Assembly: GCA_023391155.1 (NCBI GenBank)
Contig: JAEWBM010000190.1
Coordinates: 1 to 24,230 of the forward strand
DNA from: Acidobacteriota bacterium
GTDB taxonomy: Bacteria > Acidobacteriota > Blastocatellia > Pyrinomonadales > Pyrinomonadaceae
Direction: 5' to 3'
DNA length: 24,230 bases
The notes below the pieces were generated by a model. The model was not told the origin of the DNA, did no database searches, and saw only the letters and a list, made by a program, of their open reading frames with translations. The position numbers were made by a program, and so were the translations under genes. Shown in pieces: positions 19,555-24,230 of this stretch (position 1 is the first letter of the stretch; every line of letters begins with the position of its first letter).

Positions 19555-21153
19555 ATGCGAGACGAGCGACGCGATAAATTTGAGACCTCCTCGGGCATTG
19601 AACTGCCCTCTGCCTTTGGCCCGGACAACACCGAAACCGTTGATTACGGACGCGATCTGGGCGACCCCGGCGAGTTTCCTTACACCCGCGGTGTGCGGGC
19701 GAATATGTATCGCGGCAGGTTCTGGACGATGCGCCAATACGCCGGCTTCGCCACCGCTCGCGAATCGAACGAGCGGTACAAATATTTGCTGGCAAACGGT
19801 ACGACGGGCCTGAGCGTCGCCTTTGACCTGCCGACACAGATCGGGCTTGATTCGGACGACCCGCTAGCCGGCGGGGAGGTGGGCAAAGTGGGCGTCGCTA
19901 TCGACAGTCTCGACGATATGCTGACGCTCTTCGACGGCATACCGCTCGATAAGGTCTCGACCTCGATGACGATCAACGCCACTGCCTCGACGCTTTTGTG
20001 CCTTTATCTCGCCGTCGCCAAGAAACAGAGCGTTGGCTTCGACAAGGTCAACGGTACGATCCAGAACGATATCCTCAAGGAATACATAGCCCGCGGCACT
20101 TATATTTATCCGCCGAAGCCCAGCCTCCGTTTGATAACGGATACTTTTGCGTATTGCGCCGCCGAGGTTCCGAACTGGAACACTATCTCGATCTCGGGCT
20201 ATCACATTCGCGAGGCAGGTTCGACCGCGGCACAGGAGCTCGCGTTTACGCTCGCCGACGCCATCTGCTATGTGGAGGCGGCGATCGAGGCCGGACTGGA
20301 TGTCGACAAATTTGCCCCGCGTTTATCGTTCTTTTTCAACTCGCACAATAACCTTTTAGAGGAGGTGGCAAAATTCAGGGCCGCCCGCCGATTGTGGGCG
20401 CGGATCATGAGCGACCGCTTCGGTGCAAAGAATCCGAAGTCGATGATGCTCCGCTTCCATACCCAGACAGCGGGCTCGACCCTTACCGCACAACAGCCGG
20501 ATGTGAACGTTGTCCGCACAACGATTCAGGCACTCGCCGCCGTTCTCGGCGGCACACAGAGCCTGCACACAAATTCGATGGATGAGGCCCTTTCGCTCCC
20601 GACCGAGCAAGCGGCCCGCCTAGCCCTCCGAACCCAGCAGGTGATCGCGCACGAATCGGGAGTGGCCGATACCGTCGACCCGTTTGCCGGGAGCTATGCC
20701 ATCGAGGAGATGACGACAAGGCTGGAACAATTGGCGGCGGATTACATCGAAAAGATCGACGCCCTGGGGGGCATGCTGCCGGCTATCGAATCGGGCTATG
20801 TCCAGCGAGAGATCCAGGAGGCTGCGTACGACTATCAACGGGCTGTCGAGAAAGGTGATTCGATCGTAGTCGGCGTCAACCAATTCCGCATCGATGAAGA
20901 GGTGCCGATCCCGATCCTGACCGTCGATCCGAAGATCGAGGCCGATCAGGTCGAACGTGTTCGTGCGGTCAGGGCGAGGCGAGAACAGGCAGCGGCCGAC
21001 GCTGCTCTCAACGCGCTTTCGGAAGCAGCCTCAGGCACCGAAAATCTTCTTCCGCGAATATTGACGTGTGTAGAGGCCGATGTGACCGTCGGCGAGATCA
21101 GCCACAGCCTCCGTCGGGTGTGGGGTGAATATCAGGAAGCGATCACCGTTTAG
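19555..21153 (+). CDS. Methylmalonyl-CoA mutase catalytic subunit without B12 domain
   Basis: The enzyme interconverts methylmalonyl-CoA and succinyl-CoA using adenosylcobalamin. The 532-residue protein is the TIM-barrel substrate-binding part. RQYAGFATARESNERY has Tyr62, TIQNDILKEYIAR has Gln170 and Arg180, and SISGYHIREAGSTAAQEL has His217. These equal Tyr89, Gln197, Arg207 and His244 of the classical mutase with a constant offset of 27. Arg207 and Tyr89 mark methylmalonyl-CoA specificity over isobutyryl- or 2-hydroxyisobutyryl-CoA, where Gln and Phe or Ile stand. The C-terminal B12-binding domain (DxHxxG) is absent, and the next gene is unrelated, so a separate small subunit must be elsewhere. 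It stands alone. Confidence 0.95.
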   Translation: MRDERRDKFETSSGIELPSAFGPDNTETVDYGRDLGDPGEFPYTRGVRANMYRGRFWTMRQYAGFATARESNERYKYLLANGTTGLSVAFDLPTQIGLDSDDPLAGGEVGKVGVAIDSLDDMLTLFDGIPLDKVSTSMTINATASTLLCLYLAVAKKQSVGFDKVNGTIQNDILKEYIARGTYIYPPKPSLRLITDTFAYCAAEVPNWNTISISGYHIREAGSTAAQELAFTLADAICYVEAAIEAGLDVDKFAPRLSFFFNSHNNLLEEVAKFRAARRLWARIMSDRFGAKNPKSMMLRFHTQTAGSTLTAQQPDVNVVRTTIQALAAVLGGTQSLHTNSMDEALSLPTEQAARLALRTQQVIAHESGVADTVDPFAGSYAIEEMTTRLEQLAADYIEKIDALGGMLPAIESGYVQREIQEAAYDYQRAVEKGDSIVVGVNQFRIDEEVPIPILTVDPKIEADQVERVRAVRARREQAAADAALNALSEAASGTENLLPRILTCVEADVTVGEISHSLRRVWGEYQEAITV

Positions 21154-21162
21154 GCGACGGCA

Positions 21163-22968
21163 CTAATCTTTTGGAGCGGCACCGCCGATGGGTACGGTCG
21201 TTGGGCGAACGTAGGTGTACTCGGGCCTTTTCGGCGTGATCGTGAGATTTCGCCCATCGGTGACATTAACGTTGTTTGCACTCAAGGTCGTCCCTATCGC
21301 CCGTTGAAATTCGGAGATCGCCCGGTTAAGATCGGTCTGAGCCTGCAGCTCACGCCCCCGCGCCGCCACCAGCTCATTCTGCCTCTCCAGCACCAAGTAG
21401 AACGTCGTGGTCCCGGCCCGGAACTGCCTCTGTTCGCTCTCGGCAAGCTGCTCTGCAGCCTGACGGGCCGCTGCGGCGGATGCCAACCGAGCCTCTGCCG
21501 AACGCAAGGCCTGCAATGCATTTCTCACTTCCGCTTCGATCACCTGCTCCGCCTGTGCCCGTAAATTATTAAGCCTCGTCTCCTGAACAAGTGTGCGGCC
21601 AAGATTCGCCTTCGCGGTACGGTTCCCCCACGGCAGGCTGATAGTGACGCCGGCACGATATGTCGGATAATCCTGTGCTATAAGGTTCCCGAGCGAGGTG
21701 GAATAACCGCCGACCAGGTTCGCGGGTACGCGGCTCAGGCCGGTCTGCGGGTCGATCGCCCGGGGCGTCTCAGAGCCGGCAAGTCCCTGCGAGGTATAGG
21801 TGCCGACCAGGTCGATCTGAGGCTTGGTCTGGTTTCGGAAGTATTTCTGGTCGATCTTATTGATCTCGGCATTGACCTCGAGTTGACTGATCTCGGGGCG
21901 ATTCCGTAGCGCCTCTGTGACCGCGATCTCAAGGCCGATCTGCGGGGGATCGAGACTGATCGGCGAGACAGGTGTAAGCGGCCGCGACCATTCGGCCGCC
22001 GCCCTATCCGGCAGCATCAGCGTCTTAAGTGCATTTTCTGCACGAGTTACCGATTCCTGCGCGATAAAAATATTCTGCTCGAGCGTTGTAATCTGAGCGG
22101 TCGCCGCGACGACATCTATCGGTGCGATGACGCCCTGTTCGACTAGCCGGCGATTGCTGTCGAGTTGCTCCCTCGCCTGCCTGACAGCATCGATCTGGAC
22201 CTGCAAATTCCTCAACGCGAAGGTCAGGTTCCAATATGCCTGCTCGACCTGTGCGATCACTTCGATCGCCGTCTGGCGGAATTGCGAATCGCTCAGGCTC
22301 AGGTTCTTTTTAGCGATTTCGATCGTGCGGCGGTTGCTGTCGATCGCCCGATCTCGCCACAGCGGCTGTACATAGTTGAGGCTGACGATCGTCGGATATT
22401 GTGGATCGAGCGTTGCGTTTGTGTTGCTCGTCGAGTTGCGTGCCGAATCGAATCTGGCCGAATATGAACCGCCCCAACGCGGAGTAAATCCGCTGACGCC
22501 TGCGGTCCCGAAAATCCGTTTCTGGGTGACAGCGCCGTTTACCGCGCCGCCGATGATCGAGGCCGTCGGGGTCGTTGCACTTTCGTAATAACTCTCGGCC
22601 CCGAGCAGGGGGTCATAAACGCCCTCAGCACCGCGTAAGTTGAACTCCGCGATCTGTACGTCATTTCGCGACGCATCGATGTCGTTATTGTTTTGCAAAG
22701 CACGCTCGATCGCCTCCTCAAGCGTGAGCGGCAGTTGATCGGCCAGGTCCACACCGACACGTTCGGAGCTCGGCATCGGCCGCGACGGCGCGACGAAATC
22801 AGGTGCAACGGGCGGCGGCTCCGCCGGCTCTGTTACAACCGGCGTCGGCATCACGATCGGCGGAGTTGGAATCGGGTCTTGCCCCCACGCAAGCGCACCG
22901 GCACCCAAAAGCACCATTGCTGCAGCACCCGAACGCCGGGCGGATGATATCAGATCGAACAAACTCAT
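21163..22968 (-). CDS. TolC family outer-membrane efflux protein
   Basis: The 601-residue outer-membrane channel has an N-terminal signal peptide (LISSARRSGAAAMVLLGAGALAWGQ), a proline-rich segment (30-62) and two OEP domains. LTLEEAIERALQNNNDIDASRNDVQIAE is the usual first motif. Long coiled coils follow, with VEQAYWNLTFALRNLQVQIDAVRQAREQLDSNRRLVEQGV in the first half and RNALQALRSAEARLASAAAARQAAEQLAESEQRQFRAGTTTFYLVLERQNELVAARG in the second. It acts with the RND pump encoded directly upstream: its ATG follows the pump's TAA with no gap. The longer-than-usual proline-rich N terminus may lie in the periplasm. Confidence 0.95.
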   Translation of the reverse strand: MSLFDLISSARRSGAAAMVLLGAGALAWGQDPIPTPPIVMPTPVVTEPAEPPPVAPDFVAPSRPMPSSERVGVDLADQLPLTLEEAIERALQNNNDIDASRNDVQIAEFNLRGAEGVYDPLLGAESYYESATTPTASIIGGAVNGAVTQKRIFGTAGVSGFTPRWGGSYSARFDSARNSTSNTNATLDPQYPTIVSLNYVQPLWRDRAIDSNRRTIEIAKKNLSLSDSQFRQTAIEVIAQVEQAYWNLTFALRNLQVQIDAVRQAREQLDSNRRLVEQGVIAPIDVVAATAQITTLEQNIFIAQESVTRAENALKTLMLPDRAAAEWSRPLTPVSPISLDPPQIGLEIAVTEALRNRPEISQLEVNAEINKIDQKYFRNQTKPQIDLVGTYTSQGLAGSETPRAIDPQTGLSRVPANLVGGYSTSLGNLIAQDYPTYRAGVTISLPWGNRTAKANLGRTLVQETRLNNLRAQAEQVIEAEVRNALQALRSAEARLASAAAARQAAEQLAESEQRQFRAGTTTFYLVLERQNELVAARGRELQAQTDLNRAISEFQRAIGTTLSANNVNVTDGRNLTITPKRPEYTYVRPTTVPIGGAAPKD

Positions 22969-24230
22969 TTAATTACCATCCGCGGTAGCCGGCTGCGTGC
23001 CCCCAGCGTCCGCTCCCCCTTCCTTGTTCTTCCCGGATCCGGCCCGCACACGTCCAAAGATACTGTTGAATCCCCGCCGGATCGGGTGAAATATCGCCTG
23101 CCTGATAGGATCGAGGCGCCGCCCCATTCGCCGCATTATCTTTGTCTCCGCCGCATCGTCGAACAGCGAGTAAAAGACCGGCACCGCCAGCAGCGTCAGG
23201 AGCAAGCAAAGCGATTGTCCGCCGACGACCAGGATGCCGATCGAGCGGTTCGTCGCCGCACCGGCTCCCGAACCAAGCGTCAGGGGGATCATTCCCGCCA
23301 CGAGCGCGAGCGTCGTCATAAGGATCGGACGCAGGCGGTCGCGGTTTGCCTGAATGATGGCGTCATAGCGGTTCATCCCCTTTGCCCGCAAGGTGTTCGT
23401 GTGGTCGATCTGCAGGATCGCGTTCTTTTTCACGATTCCGAAAAGCAGCAAGATGCCGAGCGCCGAGAAAATGTTCAGCGTTTGCCCCGCCATCGCCGTC
23501 GAAAGCAGTGCGAACGGAACCGCAAGCGGCAGCGTCAGCAGGATCGTCACCGGGTGGATGAACGATTCGAACTGGGCCGCGAGCACCAGATACATAAACA
23601 CGAACGAAAGCAGGAACGCGTACATGAAAGACTCGTACGCACGTTCGAGTTCCTTTGATTGACCGGTGACGCCGGTCGTGTATTCGGCCGGCATGTTTAG
23701 CTCTTCAACATAGCCCTGCAGCTTATTTAGCGCGTCAGCCTCGGACGAATTCGGCGGAATACCGGCTGAAACGGTTACCTGACGCTGGCGGTTGAGTCGG
23801 TTGATCGACGACGGCGCCAGCCCCTCTTCTATCTTGACCACACGGTCAAGAGGTACGGTGCCGCCAGATGATGAGGCGACGGTAAAATATTTGAAGTTCT
23901 CCCGATCGCGGCGATACGGCTCGTCAGCTCGGACGACTACATCATAAAGCTTCGATCCGGCGCTATAGGTCGAAACGATCTGGCCCGCCGCCATAATGTT
24001 CAGGGCTTGGGCGACATCGCCTGCACGCACTCCGAGGTCTGCCGCCTTGGTGCGATCGATCACGACGCGCAGTTCCGGTGTGCCGACCTCGACCGAATTG
24101 TCGGGATCGCGGAATGCGGGGTCCTGCGACATCCGCTCGACCAATTGATCGGCATAGATCCGGAGCTGTTCCATATCCGGCCCGGCAATGTACATTCCGA
24201 CGCCAGAACCGCCGCGGCCCAACCCGATGC
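22969..24230 (-). CDS. RND efflux transporter permease, C-terminal part (runs off the window)
   Basis: This proton-driven HAE1/AcrB-type inner-membrane pump exports drugs or other hydrophobic compounds. The about 420 residues present are the C-terminal half: periplasmic porter/docking parts (LRVVIDRTKAADLGV, AQALNIMAAGQIVSTYSAG, PLDRVVKIEEG, SINRLNRQRQVTVSAGI), then the second TM block with FLLSFVFMYLVLAAQFESF, GILLLFGIVKKNAILQIDHTN and DRLRPILMTTLALVAGMIPL. The open frame continues past 24230, so the TTG at 24220-24222 is not the real start. The C-terminal tail after LLTLLAVPVFYSLFDD is longer than usual, charged and glycine-rich. A membrane fusion protein is expected upstream, outside the window. 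Confidence 0.96.
   Translation of the reverse strand, partial: IGLGRGGSGVGMYIAGPDMEQLRIYADQLVERMSQDPAFRDPDNSVEVGTPELRVVIDRTKAADLGVRAGDVAQALNIMAAGQIVSTYSAGSKLYDVVVRADEPYRRDRENFKYFTVASSSGGTVPLDRVVKIEEGLAPSSINRLNRQRQVTVSAGIPPNSSEADALNKLQGYVEELNMPAEYTTGVTGQSKELERAYESFMYAFLLSFVFMYLVLAAQFESFIHPVTILLTLPLAVPFALLSTAMAGQTLNIFSALGILLLFGIVKKNAILQIDHTNTLRAKGMNRYDAIIQANRDRLRPILMTTLALVAGMIPLTLGSGAGAATNRSIGILVVGGQSLCLLLTLLAVPVFYSLFDDAAETKIMRRMGRRLDPIRQAIFHPIRRGFNSIFGRVRAGSGKNKEGGADAGGTQPATADGN

Overview
The window reads as chromosomal DNA of a GC-rich Gram-negative bacterium. It carries an outer-membrane TolC with an RND pump, periplasmic proteins, a FabI enoyl reductase and a split methylmalonyl-CoA mutase. 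Gene content and protein style suggest Acidobacteriota, perhaps class Blastocatellia. That placement is inference, because no rRNA is present. Most genes are housekeeping, packed into short operons with 4-base overlaps, and several start with TTG or GTG.

Layout. Positions 34-1927 (minus): scpA, scpB and a small membrane protein. 2013-2557 (plus): a DUF433/DUF5615 toxin-antitoxin pair. 2564-5538 (minus): one probable operon of M50 protease, trpS, an ArsC-family gene with an in-frame UGA, a DUF2237 gene and a DinB gene. 5667-7295 (plus): DoxX and an ATP-grasp enzyme, closed by a clear terminator at 7323-7351. 7382-8987 (plus): an endonuclease/exonuclease/phosphatase-family protein and a small unknown protein. 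8990-9186: nested palindromes, then tRNA-Ala(CGC). 9249-10543: a secreted protein, a gene-poor stretch and an orphan gene. 10836-14593 (plus): pfkB kinase, membrane protein, fabI, an inserted four-helix-bundle (S23/IVP) cassette and a LOG-family gene. 14594-16812 (minus): M48 protease, a secreted protein whose HEAT-like tail is out of frame, and cutA. 16903-17232 (plus): a UPF0145 gene. 17229-18742 (minus): DUF3566-like membrane protein and an RlmD-type methyltransferase. 18814-19491 (minus): unknown. 19555-21153 (plus): methylmalonyl-CoA mutase catalytic subunit. 21163-24230 (minus): TolC and the C-terminal part of an RND pump that runs off the window.

The main discovery is the ArsC-family gene at 3494-3853. 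Its UGA codon falls exactly at the catalytic Cys12 position. The reading frame continues for 107 sense codons, keeps the three arsenate-reductase arginines, and has a plausible bacterial SECIS hairpin just after the UGA. It is very likely a selenoprotein that ordinary gene calling would truncate or miss. Secondary points are the IVP cassette flanked by short repeats, the nested palindromic element before the tRNA, and the broken or frameshifted HEAT-protein gene.
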